Assembly (NCBI GenBank): GCA_038380795.1
Contig: CM076260.1
Coordinates: 9,068,033 to 9,132,032, forward strand
Direction: 5' to 3'
DNA from: Pyrocephalus nanus
Taxonomy: Eukaryota; Chordata; Aves; Passeriformes; Tyrannidae
Length of the DNA stretch: 64,000 nt
The notes beneath the pieces were generated by a model. It was not told where the DNA came from. It worked only from the letters and a program-made list of their open reading frames with translations, and did no database searches. This document shows positions 36,341 through 48,920 of this stretch, in pieces (the first letter of the stretch is position 1; every line of letters starts with the position of its first letter). A program made the translations under genes and the position numbers.

Positions 36341-39300
36341 AGGACAAAAGTTTCAACCTTTTCCCTAAAATGCTTTTTTCTGATTATTATTTTTTAACCC
36401 TAAATGGAATACTGACTGCCCATCATCCTATTTAGAGAAAATGTTGTTTCCCTTTAGCAGGTGAGTAAATGACTTTTTGTTAGACTGGAGATCACTTCTT
36501 GAATTTGTTTTCTTTGGTGTCTATTCCACCTTTAATGTATCTTTCACTGAACCCTAAAATCAGTAAATTGGTCTCTGCATTAAGAATGTATATGATATGA
36601 ATATTTAAGCAGTCGAGGTTTTCAGTGGAAATTGTGTATGTTTCTGGTTCTTCACTGAGACCAGACAATAAAACACTCTAGAATGATGGCGTGATTCATA
36701 ACCTCTTCAGAAGCCATAGTGTACTGTGGCAGCACAAGTAGTTTTGAAATACTTGACTTTCATACCTGGAAGAAAGCATCACCCTTTGACTTGCCCTCAA
36801 GGACAACATAGGGTCAAGCTCTTAGTCTTCCCCTGCTATAGAATTTTCTTCTTGTCATGATCACAGATTTATCCCCAGAGAAATTCAAAATCAAGGTTAG
36901 AATGTGAGTTTGCAAGGGCTCTGTGCTCAAAAAAGAGTATAGGCCTAGACTTATTCTCTTATTTCTTTATTTCCTTATAAAACTATCTACCTGCATTCAT
37001 TTAGATTCATCACTGACTCTCTTACTAATGCATTTCTGGAGCCCGTCATCCAACCCCTGAGGACTGTAGTTGCCTTTGCAACCCTATCACTGGTTATGAA
37101 TTTGTTAACACTAAGAAGTATCGAGAAGATACTAGATAGAAAATGCAGAGAGCGAGCACTGAGTGGGAGCACAGTGCCTAAAGCACACTGGAACAGCTGT
37201 GCTGATCAGGAAATCACCACAACTCACCTGGGATGTTCAATGACTCATAAATTTCATTTCCTTCCCTGGGCAATTCAGACTATTGGCACCACCACCATTT
37301 CAACATATTCCCTACACACATATATTTTCTTCCCTTGAAACCATTCAGTGAATCAGATTATTTCAAAGACTCCTGCTGCTGTCTGTGCAAGCACTGGTCT
37401 TCTGTTTGCCTTCAGAACCTCACTGGGCTCATCACCAATGTATCTTGTCATTTCTCCCTGACAGCATGAGCACCACTGCAGCTGCAGAAGAACAGCAGAG
37501 AGTAAAAGCTCGAAGGCTAAGTGGTTAAGTGAGAATGAACACAAAAGGACACTTAACTCAACTTGACATTGTAGGTGACATTTCTAATTTCCAAAAGCCT
37601 TTTAGCCCTTGCAAAATGCAGAATGACAAAGTTACTCTGAAAGACTGGCAGACCCATCTGCATTGCTATAAATGCTAGCAAATTACATCTGTGATGAAGG
37701 TCAGCAAACGGCTGGGTAATATTTGTCAGAGAGGAAAGAAATGAAATATAACGGAAAGATTTTCTTCTACTGAGAACAAATCTCGGGGATTCACCATCTC
37801 ACTGGATCCTCCTGGCCTATCCTTTCCCTGATGTCAGAAATCTTACATTCAATGCAGTAAAAGAGTCTTACCTACTGAGGTTAGGACTGTCTCCTGGAAA
37901 ATATAAGTGGGTCTGTATCAGCTCAGGTTGATCTGATCAAATGTGTGTTGTCTTGTTTGAATAAAGTTGCTCTCATCTGTATAGAAAAGACAGACATTAT
38001 GGTGTTTAGGTTTGGTATGATCTTTCTTGGAAATTTCATTGGAGCCTACCTGTCCTCAACCCCTGACTACCAATAGCTTTTAAGTGTCAGATAAATATCT
38101 AGGTTATTTGGTTTATTACTGAGTGTTCACTGGTGACTGCGCTTAGCTACTGGGAGAAATGAATGTCCTAAAATGGAGGTGTTGCTAGGTTTTCAGCTTT
38201 TGAGGATAGGCAGCCCCAGATTACAGCTTATCTGGACATCTAAATCCATTCTGGTTGCCACAATAGATAGTTTTCCCAGAAAGTAATAGAAGGATTTAGA
38301 GAATGTGAAATATGTTGAGGGAAGTTGTAAGGAGAATATTGCACCTTCTAAAGTTGTGTGAAATTTAATTAAATATCAAAAGATATATTCTCCTATTTTT
38401 AAATTATGCTTTCCCCCAATACCTTCTCTATCTTGCCCAAATTTGCATCTTTCCTTTTTAAGCATTTTAGGGAAAATATGTCTCTCCAATCCAAATGTCT
38501 GTATGAACATGAATTTCCACATTTTTCAACATGAAAGACTTATCTATAAAATGTGATCACTTTCTCTCAGCAAGGCAGATAGACTCGATGCTTCTTCCAC
38601 CTTCTTGGGATACAATGCCTAATTTTACTTGAAAGTATGTGTACTTACTCCACTCAGATAAGCTTATATTGATGTCTGTAATAAAATACCCAAAAACTTG
38701 AACTGCTATCAGCTTTGCATTTCATTAGGAGTGCTTTGTATGCCTCTGATAAGTATTTGCCAGTTTGGATTTTACCCAGACTGTTAGAGTCAATGCCTCT
38801 GATATCTCAAAAACATAAATGACTGTTGGTCTTTATTAATAAACGGGTCTCCAGGCACCAGGTTTACATTTTATATAAGAGTTTTACACTTCCAACAATA
38901 ACATGCACTACAGAACAGCATTGTGTCACTGATTTAGTGCCTGCTTCCCCCTGACTGCAGCAGTGATGAGCTGCTTTGCAGATCTGCTATCTGCAGGTGT
39001 GATTCAGAGCTCCTTGTAAATACAAAGATTCTCACTGACTTCACCTTTTATAATAACATTTATAATTTTTATAATACATAAAGGCCCCAGCCAAAACTGT
39101 CACTTAGTTATGCATCTGATCAGGAATTCTTTGTGCACTTCTAGTGACTATTCTCAGTTGCTCTGGAGCCTTACAATACTACTAGCAAGAGGCATCTTTC
39201 TCTAAACAATTTATGATTCCAGTTGGATGAGGCAGAAAACCAGAGGCCCAACTTCTTCCCAGAATTGCCAATGCTGGGTACAAAACTAAAACAGGCTGCA

Positions 39301-42300
39301 TTTCAAGCCAGTACCTCAGTGGCTGTCACACGTGCCACTCTCATGACTCTCACTTTCCCATTGTACCTCACGAAAATGGCATTCTCCTCCCACCCCCATG
39401 TCTCCTGAGTCAGGTGCTGCATAAATATCTGCAGTACTGAAAAGTTTTGGAACTTATGGTGTTTGGGGACAATGCTCTAAGCTGACAAAGGATGAATTCT
39501 GTGTCGCTTACTAAACATGCCAAGATTGTAAAACATATATCTCTACCATGCCAGTAATATCAATTTTGTTTGTAAAGTGCTTTGGTAACAGTAACAAAAG
39601 GTGGGTGCTCTTGTTTGTGAATGTAAATTTAAAAACATCAGAACAGTGATTCTGTAAATGGGTGTGTCTAAAAGGCATGTCTAAGTACAGATGTCTCAGC
39701 TCTGGATAAATACAGAAGTTATAGATGGAGCATCTTAATCTGAATTAATTTAAATTTGATATTTTGAAAAAATGGGGTTAAAAAATAATTTCAAGTAATT
39801 TTATAACTTAGCCAAATTCTAATAAGATTTTTAGGTAATGATAGTGAAGTTCTTTTATATGGTATCATCAATTTTGAAAGTGTTACTTTAACTTGGACCT
39901 AAAATTTTTTCAGAAGCTATTCAGAATGAGAATAAGTAAAAAAAACCAGATATAAAACTTCTTATAATAATGACAGTTTCTTAACCAATGCTGTCTTAAA
40001 ATTTAATGGGTCTGTATGAGAAACACAGAATCTTTTACATCCATATCATTCAAGTGAATGCTATTACAGCCAGCAATATCAGAATTCCTAACAACAGAAT
40101 TACAATTCTTGAGTGCACATGAAATTTCAGCTGATAGATATAGATTGAAAAACAGCAAAAGCTTCGGGCAAAACCCACCATTCTTTATTTGAAAGATACA
40201 TAATCAGATTTATCGAGCTGATTAGAGACATTGATAATCTAAGACTTGACAAGGCACCCCCAAAATGTCAAAGATTTACATGTGGATTTAGCTCTTTGCA
40301 GCTGATAGGAGCCACACAGACTAAACTACATGCATTGCTCTGAAAATGTAAGGAAACAGCCATTGAAGGGGAAGTGGCTCAGAGAAAGCTGGATTAGGTG
40401 ATGTGTTGTTTGCATAGCATTATATTGAATTGCAGACTCTGCACTAATTTCTAATGGGTGAAATTCATCACTGCAGAGAGGACCTGTCAAAACAAAGATG
40501 AGGACTGACAGACTATTTGACAGGGAGGAAAGGAGTGACCAACCAAAGCCTGTTCCACAAATTGAGGACAATATGGAAGAACAGCACAGGGATACTTGTG
40601 AGGAAATGTGGACATCAAGAAAGATGTCACTGAGAAGGAACAAGTGTAGGGGTGTGAGGAGGGTGGGTGCGAATCATCTGGAATACACAAAAAGACTGAT
40701 CACAGTGAGAATGTAAGGACTGAATTTTTATAATCCAGTTAAAAAAAATACCAGAGGTATAGACCTGGAAAGTTTAACTTAATGCAGGGGAGCTTCTTGT
40801 GCAACCTCTGCCTACTTGCTGGGGTGACAGAGCAGGAAGAACAGAAAGCCTCAGCGCTAAGCAAGCACTACTCAGCAATAGCCAAAGCACTGGTGTGTTG
40901 TCGGCAATGTTGTAGTCACAAAGCCAAATCAAAGAACTATAAGGGTTGAAGAAAATTATATGAAGAAAATTAACTCCATCCCAGACAGACAGTTAGGTAC
41001 ATTGCTAAAGACAGCCCTTCTGGCTGCCTATTGCTCGACAAACTGCTCGTCCTGAGCAAGAAAGTGCAGTTCCAAGCTGGTCTGACAGGACTGGCCTTTT
41101 TCTGCCATCACCATTGGCAGCCCACGTCACTCTGTTGTGCACTCAGTTTTGCTTTAGAGAAGTCAGTGGAGAGGTTGTGCTACTCAAAACTCAACCTATT
41201 GTGAGCCTTTGTCCAGTATTGATCGAGAGAGGAACCAGAAACAACCAGGAGGGAAAGAAAGGAAAAGGTTTGACTTTAACACCCATTTGAAACTTTAGAC
41301 AAAGAAAGTTCAATGGTGTTCTGAGCCAGAGGCAAAAAAATGAAGTAAAATGAGCTTTCCATTTAATTTCCCCAATGTTAAGTTTCAGATAACAGGAAGA
41401 GAGTTAAGAGGAGATGTGAAAGTCGTAGACAGAGAAATACATAAAAGACATACCAATTGAACAGAAAGCAGGGCCAGAATCTGGAAAATAAATTTGTGAG
41501 ACAGTATCGAAAAGATGACAACAGAATGGTGTGACCTGGTGAGATAACAAAAAAAAGCAGACGTGTAAAGAGAGTTATATATTCTTTTCCCTTTTTACAA
41601 ATAGGGTTTCTGAGTTGATATATTGCCTGCGAGAGTGCCATCTGCTGATCCATAGGTAAGTTGAAAAAATGACCTTCCCAAGCACGCTACCCTTATAGCT
41701 GGAATACAGTATTTCACTTGTTCAACCCTCCACTGCTTTCATTAAACTGACACACTATTATAGACATTGTACTGAGAAAATAAAAATCATTAGAACTCAC
41801 AGGGGAAAAGGCTGGAACAAACATACTCAAAATTTGAATAAAATACAAGCAAATCTTTAGGCAAACCTTGCACAGAAGGTATACATGCAAAATCCTGTTT
41901 ATGCTATGAGAATGGAAAGGTACTTTATACAAAAAGGAGAGTTTGTGGGAGTATTTACATAGGTTTTTAACACTCTATTTAAATCTTTCCTCTAGAGTAT
42001 ATAAAATGTTAGGTAGTAAGCAATAAAGGCAGATTCAGTAAGCTCATACTTCATCTTTAGAGCTCTTTCTAAATTTACTTTATTGTTGTTCATTTTGTCT
42101 TCTAACCTTTATAACTAAAATTTGCCAGCACTTCCCCCTCCTAAGCCTGAAAAAAAAAATAAATCTCATAGCCAAAGCAATTAATTTTGTTGTTTTCATC
42201 TTATACAAAGACTGAGATGAAAATCTGAATTTGAATAAGTGTCGATGATATCTTCATTATCATGAGAGGAGGTCCCTGTGTTTATGAGTTTCGTGTTTAT

Positions 42301-43029
42301 GTGACCTAGGGGACTTGACTTGAGTAAAAAATGAAATGTTTCATGCATAAAACTAAAACGGAATTAATACATTAAGAATCTCCAGAAATGGTGAGGAGAA
42401 AGTTCTCAGAGGAGCAACATAAGTGAAAATCCTTTTCAACTCCACTGTCTCAAAGGCAGTGACTCCATGGTTTCACCAAGGCTAGGTTAGAATTGAACCC
42501 ACCTTATAAAATATCACTCTAAATAAAATGCACTGCAGTTTAAGCTCCCCACTGCTGCAGGAACAACAGCTCTGAGCAAGGACAAGATATTTAAAAAAAG
42601 GAGAGTCAAAGGTCTCACGTTAAACCTCCTAACCAGAAGGTTTGACAGCTCATTGGCAAATAAGTTGATCATGATGGTACTTGTAAGGGAATCATGGCAA
42701 GATAAAGTGACTTGTCAAATATCATACCTAAAGGCCTAACCAGGGCTGGTAACTTCAGGCCTGAGCCTGGCCTTACATGCTAGACCACGCTGTCCTTGCA
42801 AAGATGCCTTTGGCATCCGAAAGTGAAACCTGAACCTGGATTAGGAACTACAAACACCTGAAAAATAATTTCCATAAACAACACTAATTGTTAACTTAAT
42901 AAATCACATTTATCTTCATTTAGATGTAAGTGAAGATTAAGTCTCTCCAGGGGGTAGGGAATAGCTGAAATAAACACAAAGTATTGTCTTTGGAGACACT
43001 AACCACAAGCAGTTGCTCATTAAAATCAG
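36341..43029. other. AT-rich DNA without recognised genes
   Basis: Only short, unrelated open frames are present (for example plus 39223-39408 and 40498-40716, minus 40326-40643). No interspersed repeat was recognised. A 22-base segment between splice-like signals on the minus strand at about 37874-37895 is too short to weigh. Confidence 0.45.
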
Positions 43030-43510
43030 CTCTATTGCAGAAGATTGGGAAGTAGTAAATGATGTACCTAGATCGAAAGAGGAATAGATTCTAGCAGTAG
43101 CAGTCAGAATAGATCTTTCTCAGCACCTGGTAAAATAGCTGAAATACTAATTAAAGCTAGATAGAGTAACCAAACTGCACATGTATGCAGCAGTTAGCAG
43201 GGATTAATACAGTTTGGAGAAAAGCAAGTCTTGCCCTATATATGCTAGAATTCTTTTATTGCATTAACAAAAGAGTCAGTAAAGAAGAGCCAGTTAAAAT
43301 AGTTTATTGGAACCTCCTGGGAGCCTTTGATACAGTCTTTTACAATAGGCTGTTAAAAAAGACAAAAATTGACTCCACTGGGACTGGGATTTTGCTCCAA
43401 GCAGGTGGAGTGTGCTGTATTTTTAGAAAATGGCAAGGCCGCAGAAAACGAACTCAATGGGGAAAGGATCAATTTGACATGTGGAAAAAAGTTATCAATG
43501 AGACACACTA
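43030..43510 (+). mobile_element. Strongly decayed CR1-like LINE reverse transcriptase fragment
   Basis: The plus-strand frame at 43185-43511 includes VKIVYWNLLGAFDTVFYNRL, matching the CR1 pattern Y-x-D-F-x-K-A-F-D-T-V-x-x-x-x-L with the first aspartate of the A motif changed. Just upstream, 'cacctggtaaaatagctgaa' and 'ctaattaaagctag' match the part of old sauropsid CR1s that precedes it. In-frame stops and missing sections show it is long dead. Unlike the other four CR1 copies it lies on the plus strand, and it looks older. Confidence 0.6.
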
Positions 43511-45701
43511 AGCTTCCAAGTTTGGTCTAATGCTGTTGAGTGATCCATGTGAAAAAAACCCTGAAACTCCTTTCAGTAACAGATGTATTTAGGCATCTAG
43601 AGGAGACTATGGGGAAAACTTGAGGATATCTAGTCATGATACAAAAATAGACATAAGCATTAGGCTTGTAGGTTTTAAATTCATTAAAACAATCATCAAA
43701 ATGAACCACTTGATAACGAGGATAATTTTATCTCCCAAAAATAAGTGGGACCTCAAGCAAAAATCATATTCTGTTTCTGTTGTCCTTCATTGCTGACTCT
43801 CTTAAAAAAAAAATCCTTGTTCCTACTTATTTATATTGCAGAATCCACTTTTCAGTAACAAAACAAGACCATAGGCTCACAGTTTTGCATTTGGTTACTG
43901 TTTTAGCAAATACCTTTGGATATTTGTGCATAGAAGTTCAATACATCCAAACCTTTGAGTGCAGTGAAACATGGTTAGGGCAACAAATTGTTCTTTTTCT
44001 TTTTCAGTTGAATTTACAACAAAGCATGGCTTGAAGACAACCTACAAACTTTAAGTACAAGTGAAGAGATATCAACACTTTATCTGTAGAACAAGATGTA
44101 TGCCATCAAAGAAAATCTCTTTTTAACACCTCAGAAACACCGTTAGGGATTCTCATTTTTGCCTCTGAGATCTCGATTGTCTGCTTCACAACTTAGTGCT
44201 CACACATCTGCGTTATAAGAATGGACTAGTATGGAACTGTATAATTTCAGAAAGAAAATCCATAGTCTAAGCAAGTGATCTCAGTGTTGATGGAAGTTTT
44301 CTGTGAAACTTTGCTAGGTAAAATCCTCTGTCATTCAAGTTAAGCTTTACTTCTGCAGCAAAGAACTATTATAAAAGAACCAGACAAATCTGGAAATAAA
44401 CATTAACTCTTTTTAAGAATGGTTAACCTAATTTCAAAGACCAAATTACTATGACAGAAAAAAAAATAAGGAAAAAAAATGAAGCCAGTTTATCAGGTAG
44501 CTTTATATACAAGCTGGCATTTGCCCTTTTAATGTGCACCTTCGGACATAGGTGCAAGTGAGTTAGGATGCAAATCTTATTGCTAATGCATCTACAGAGG
44601 CCTAAAGTGAGACATGAGCCTTAACTCAGAATCAGACACACGGATATTATAAATATACACTCACAGTTATTATGAACATACACTCTACACTTCTATTATT
44701 GAAACATACAAATATACATGTTGCAAATGCACATGTAGGGCAGCTGAGCACAGGCACAGTCACCCTGCTGACAATGCAACCATATGGCCACATCTGTAGA
44801 AAGTGCTCAGATGGATGGCCTTTTTATTTCTGAAATTATGTGAACAATCTTCTAGAGATCAAGCCCTAGATCTTCTTCTCTATCATGAGAAGCCAGTTTT
44901 AAAGAAGAATGAACCACTTGACAAAAATGAATGAAAGGGAAGTCCTATGGTCATAGTGGTAATGAATGATGGCCATGGCTAGCACTCTGTGTTGGGTTTT
45001 TTTTCTCTGCTCAAAACCTCTCAAAGATAAGTCAAAAGCTCCCCTGAGAGCCATTTAAAGGAATTTTATTTCTGTGTTGCACTGTCCCTCAATCCCAGCA
45101 GTGCAAAACTACCATCACCCCAAAGTTAATTGTATCTCATTGTGCCTGTTCTCAATCAAGAGTGAGGTTTATATTGTTCTCACAGTAAGTGTTCAAAGAT
45201 GAGTTCTCAGAATGCCTATTTGTATGAAACATATATTTTCAGTGCACTAAAGGTTATGTACCAAGGTTTGAACTATGCCCTACCACTCCTCATAGAGTCC
45301 TTCACTCACAATAGATAAATGAATTCTTAGTAGTTGAATATTAACTTCCTGCTTTGCATTCACATTTAGTGACAGGTTTTATTTTCTGGATGTGAATTTA
45401 TTTTTTTTTTATCTTGTCTAAGAGACATCAGCACTTCTAGAGACAAAGTTGAGCCATAGTTATCCCTTTGGAGAAGAGTTAAAAATTGATTAAGACACCA
45501 AGTGAAAGCATAGTGAATTCTTTGTGGACACTGGAAATCTGTTGAAACAGGTGGGCCTGTCCTAAGAAAAGGGATTTGAGAAAAAGTAAAGTTTGACTTC
45601 TGAAACTGAGCTCCTTTTCAGTAGAAAGTACATATGGGTCATTTTTTTCCTCAAGAATTAGAGCTTGGATATGAGAACTACCAATCAAAAACCACTCTTA
45701 C
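43511..45701. other. AT-rich DNA without recognised genes
   Basis: No known repeat, RNA gene or splice-bounded open frame was recognised. Confidence 0.5.
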
Positions 45702-45777
45702 CTTCACTAGTCCTAACCTGGGATTTCATTGTCACTTTCACATCTGTTTCTTCCTTCATGATACACACTCTGATAAG
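45702..45777 (-). other. Exon-like segment, unidentified
   Basis: The minus strand has a TTGGTCTCTTTTAG acceptor, 76 bases and a GTAAGAG donor, both close to consensus. The phase-0 frame is open throughout, reads LIRVCIMKEETDVKVTMKSQ then VRTSE, and ends in phase 1. The alternating hydrophobic and polar residues suit a beta strand. Its phase would fit the 11284-11374 segment, but about 34 kb of sequence with other unlinked segments separates them. I recognise no family and give it a low chance of being a real exon. Confidence 0.25.
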
Positions 45778-46518
45778 CTAAAAGAGACCAAGATTGCATA
45801 CTGAAGCCATTTCATTTTCTAAAAAAATCATTGATTATTCTTAACTGATCATACATTTCAAATAAATTCTTTGGTTTCCTTTGTGCTTTTCACAGAAAAA
45901 AAAATGTCACCTGTGATTTCTTTTTCCATGTTATCATCAGTTCCAGGTAGCTAAGATCACAGGTCCATAAATGAGCTTTTCCTGAGATGTTAATTCACTT
46001 AGTCAGGAAGAGGCAACAGCTACTGTCATAAGAAAACAAAGTTAAAACACTAAAAAGTATCCAGATTAATTCCTGCATGTGTTTAGTATCATAGTTAACA
46101 TGAAAAACGATTAGATTTTCTTTTACATCTATTGCATAAATATATATACACATACATGTATAGTTTTTCACAAAACTATTGCCATGAAAAACATTGAATT
46201 TTGCTGTGGAAAACACTCCAATAAGTGAAAAATAAGTATATGTGGTGTAGGAAAAGGCAAATTCAGCTGCTCTCTAAATACTGAGCTATAAATCTTTTTG
46301 GAGAAAAAAATGCAAAGAAATCCTACTCATTATGCTTTGTCTGTGTATTCCAGTCTTTCTCACAGAGTTAGGTAAGAAAAAGAAGGTAGGTTTAACTGCC
46401 AGATATGAATTAAGAGAAGTGGACTCTGAACTGCTAAAGAAAAATGGTGTATGCTCTAAATTTTTGAGACCTGGAAAACTGTATTTGGGGAATTAGTCCA
46501 AATTCTTTGTGATTTTTG

Positions 46519-46547
<29 letters not shown>
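46519..46547. repeat. Poly-A run (29 bases)
   Basis: An uninterrupted A run. No retrocopy body was recognised upstream. Confidence 0.9.
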
Positions 46548-46549
<2 letters not shown>

Positions 46550-47444
46550 AGCAAAAAGATTAAATTACTTCTGCATAGGAAATATACAACTGAGCTGGAA
46601 CAGAAGCTCTGCTGAGCAGGGAGATTTAGCAACTAAAGAACAAGACCATCCTGACTTTCAGAACTTACTAAAAAAATCTGGTCTGTCTGCACAAATCTTG
46701 CTTTCAAATCTGTCAAGGTTTAATCATGGAAAGCCTAAAATACCAGGGAAATTGTATTTTTGCAATTCAAGAAGATTCTCTTAATAGCGTTCTTATATAT
46801 TAAATTTACGATGCAATTTCCACCCTAGTTTATGGCATTTTACCTAAGAAAATCTCTCAAAATTTCTTTTAGCTTTGCTGTACATCTTTGATTTACATCT
46901 TTTTTATCAGTGCTTTAATGTTATGTCTTTTTGTCCATGTGTTCTTGAAATCACCTTCTGCTCCCATAACTTCTGTAACTCTCAGTATGAAATTCAGAGG
47001 GCTAAATCCAATGAAGCAAAGAGTTACAGGAAAAGCAACTTGTCTTCATGTCAGCATGTAATGGATAGTGGAACAAGCTCAAATTGTGAGACTATATGAA
47101 AAGAATCAGAAATTTAATAGTAAATCCACCAATGAACTGAATAAAATGCATATAATTAGACTATTGCCTGAGAAAAAAAAATTATTAAAGATTAGTGTCA
47201 AAACCCAGATACCTTATCCCTGAGAACAAGCAGGTAGTGTGTCAATAACTGTGCTTGCATTTATGTATCTGTACTGTTTCTGTATATTACTCAACCTGAC
47301 TAGGCCATGCTGTAGGCTCCAGAGACTAAACCACATTAATTCTTTCCCTGAAAGAATTTATGTATATTGTTGTAATACAAATATGTTTGGACAGGTTTGC
47401 AAAATCCTATTGTGTTTCTTTATTTTGAGCCAGAACAACTTTTA

Positions 47445-47468
47445 TTATTATTAATATTATTATTATCA
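47445..47468. repeat. (ATT)n microsatellite
   Basis: An interrupted TTA array ending in ATCATC. Confidence 0.85.
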
Positions 47469-48015
47469 TCAAAATTTATTAGCTACATCACTGTAATTTG
47501 TTTTTAAAATTTTCAACTTCTAGGTCATCAGAACAGGAAATAATTTCTGCTTATTATCATTGCTCCATTTCTAATGGGAGATACAAGGCACCCTTATACC
47601 GTACATCCTTTTCTCTTTTTAAGATAAATACCTGCTTATGCTATTTCTTACCCTTCCCAATGCACTTGCTTGCACAAACAGTCTCTAGCTCTCTTTTTCA
47701 TCCATGTCTTAAGAGTCCTTGAGATTGTTTCTTCTGTTGGACAACTCTGCTTTGACATGCCACACACAGGCAACAAAAGCTGAGCTGGGACTGAGTGCAG
47801 GTAAAGAGGTGTCTTGGCTCGCAGACTGGTAGCAGGCACTCCGAGAGTACATATTTGCCTGGCAGAAAGTGCAGAGGTGTTTGTGAGAGAGCAGGGTGCT
47901 GCTGCCACTACCGATGTGCACTTGCAGGATGTCTGATGCAATGAAAACAAGGATTTGAAATGCCAGATTTGAACTTGGGGCAGGGGGGCAGAGGAAGGCT
48001 ATCAGCTTCCCTTTT

Positions 48016-48136
48016 CCAAAAAAACAAAACAAAACAAAACAAAACAAACAAAACAAAACAAAACCAAACCAACCAACCAACCAAACAAAAAAAAACACCA
48101 CCAAAAAAACACCACAAACCACCAACAAAAACAAAC
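48016..48136. repeat. A/C-rich low-complexity tract
   Basis: About 120 bases almost entirely of A and C, with AAAAC, AACC and CCAACCAA sub-arrays. Read on the other strand it yields runs of Phe, Leu, Val, Trp and Cys that mimic membrane segments. Confidence 0.92.
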
Positions 48137-48711
48137 TGGAATAAAACGCCCTGGCTTCTCTTTCCATGGGGAAGATGCTGGTGGCACGATCCCCCCAGTG
48201 GTCTCGCTGCTGGCTTACACGAGGGAGTAATTTTCACTGGAAACTAATCTTTACCGTGTCAGAGTCGCAGTGTCAATTTTATCCATGTTTCTTGCTGTCA
48301 CTGCTATTTTCCTCAGCAGCAGTGCCACTAGCCCTGCTATTAACCACAGCTGTGCTTTACCTCAGAAGAGCCCCATGTCTTTTCGCTCAAAAAGTTACAG
48401 AAAGGGGCAGCATTAATAACAGTAAAATAATGCTAAAGGCATTGCTGATGAAGGGTAAAAGAGGTTAACTGGGCAAAGCTATGTTGGTCTGACCCAGGCA
48501 GGATCCCAACAGCAGGCTTAGAGTTCACTGATTTATATTCACATCCTAACCTGAGCTTCGCAACTGAAGCCCATTTCCAAAGACCTGTCTAAATAGGGGC
48601 AATCAGGAAAATGAACCTGACTTAGCTCAACGTGTGACTTGAAAGTGGATTAGCTGACGTGCATTTGTGAATGCTCCTAGGAAGAATAAAGTCTACTTGT
48701 TTCTATTTATT

Positions 48712-48920
48712 TTCACGGAATCACGGAATATGATGAGTTGGAAGGGACTCACAAGGATCATCAAGTCCAGCCCTCAGCCCTGCACCGGACCATCCCCAAG
48801 AATCACACAGAGTCTTGAACAGAGCCTTGAACTCTGTCAGGCTTGGTGCTGTGACCACTGCCCTGGGGAGCCTGTTCCAGTGCCCAATCACCCTCTGGGT
48901 GAAGAACCTTTACCTAATTT
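48712..48920 (-). mobile_element. CR1 LINE, 3'-end fragment
   Basis: The plus strand begins 'ttcacggaatcacggaata' and continues 'gagttggaagggactcac', 'atcatcaagtccagccct', 'gtgaccactgccctggggag', 'cctgttccagtgcccaatca' and 'ccctctgggtgaagaacctt', the reverse complement of a typical avian CR1 3' end. It is truncated at the 5' end after about 210 bases and fairly well preserved, so younger than the 43 kb copy. Confidence 0.93.

Larger units (their letters stand above)
45778..48711. other. AT-rich DNA with simple repeats
   Basis: It contains a TA/CA-rich stretch (46138-46160), a 29-base A run, an (ATT)n run and a long A/C-rich tract. The 152- and 109-codon minus-strand frames near 47.7-48.2 kb are largely translations of the A/C tract and not genes. 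Confidence 0.55.

Noticed and set aside
36769..36815. Minus-strand stretch before a GTATGA donor, open for 15 codons (VVLEGKSKGDAFFQ)
   Set aside because: A TGA immediately upstream, no acceptor between it and the stretch, and too short to weigh.
47709..48237. Open frames of 152 and 109 codons on the minus strand, with runs of Phe, Trp, Leu and Cys resembling membrane segments
   Set aside because: They translate the A/C-rich low-complexity tract at 48016-48136. The frames stay open because the tract lacks stop codons on that strand.
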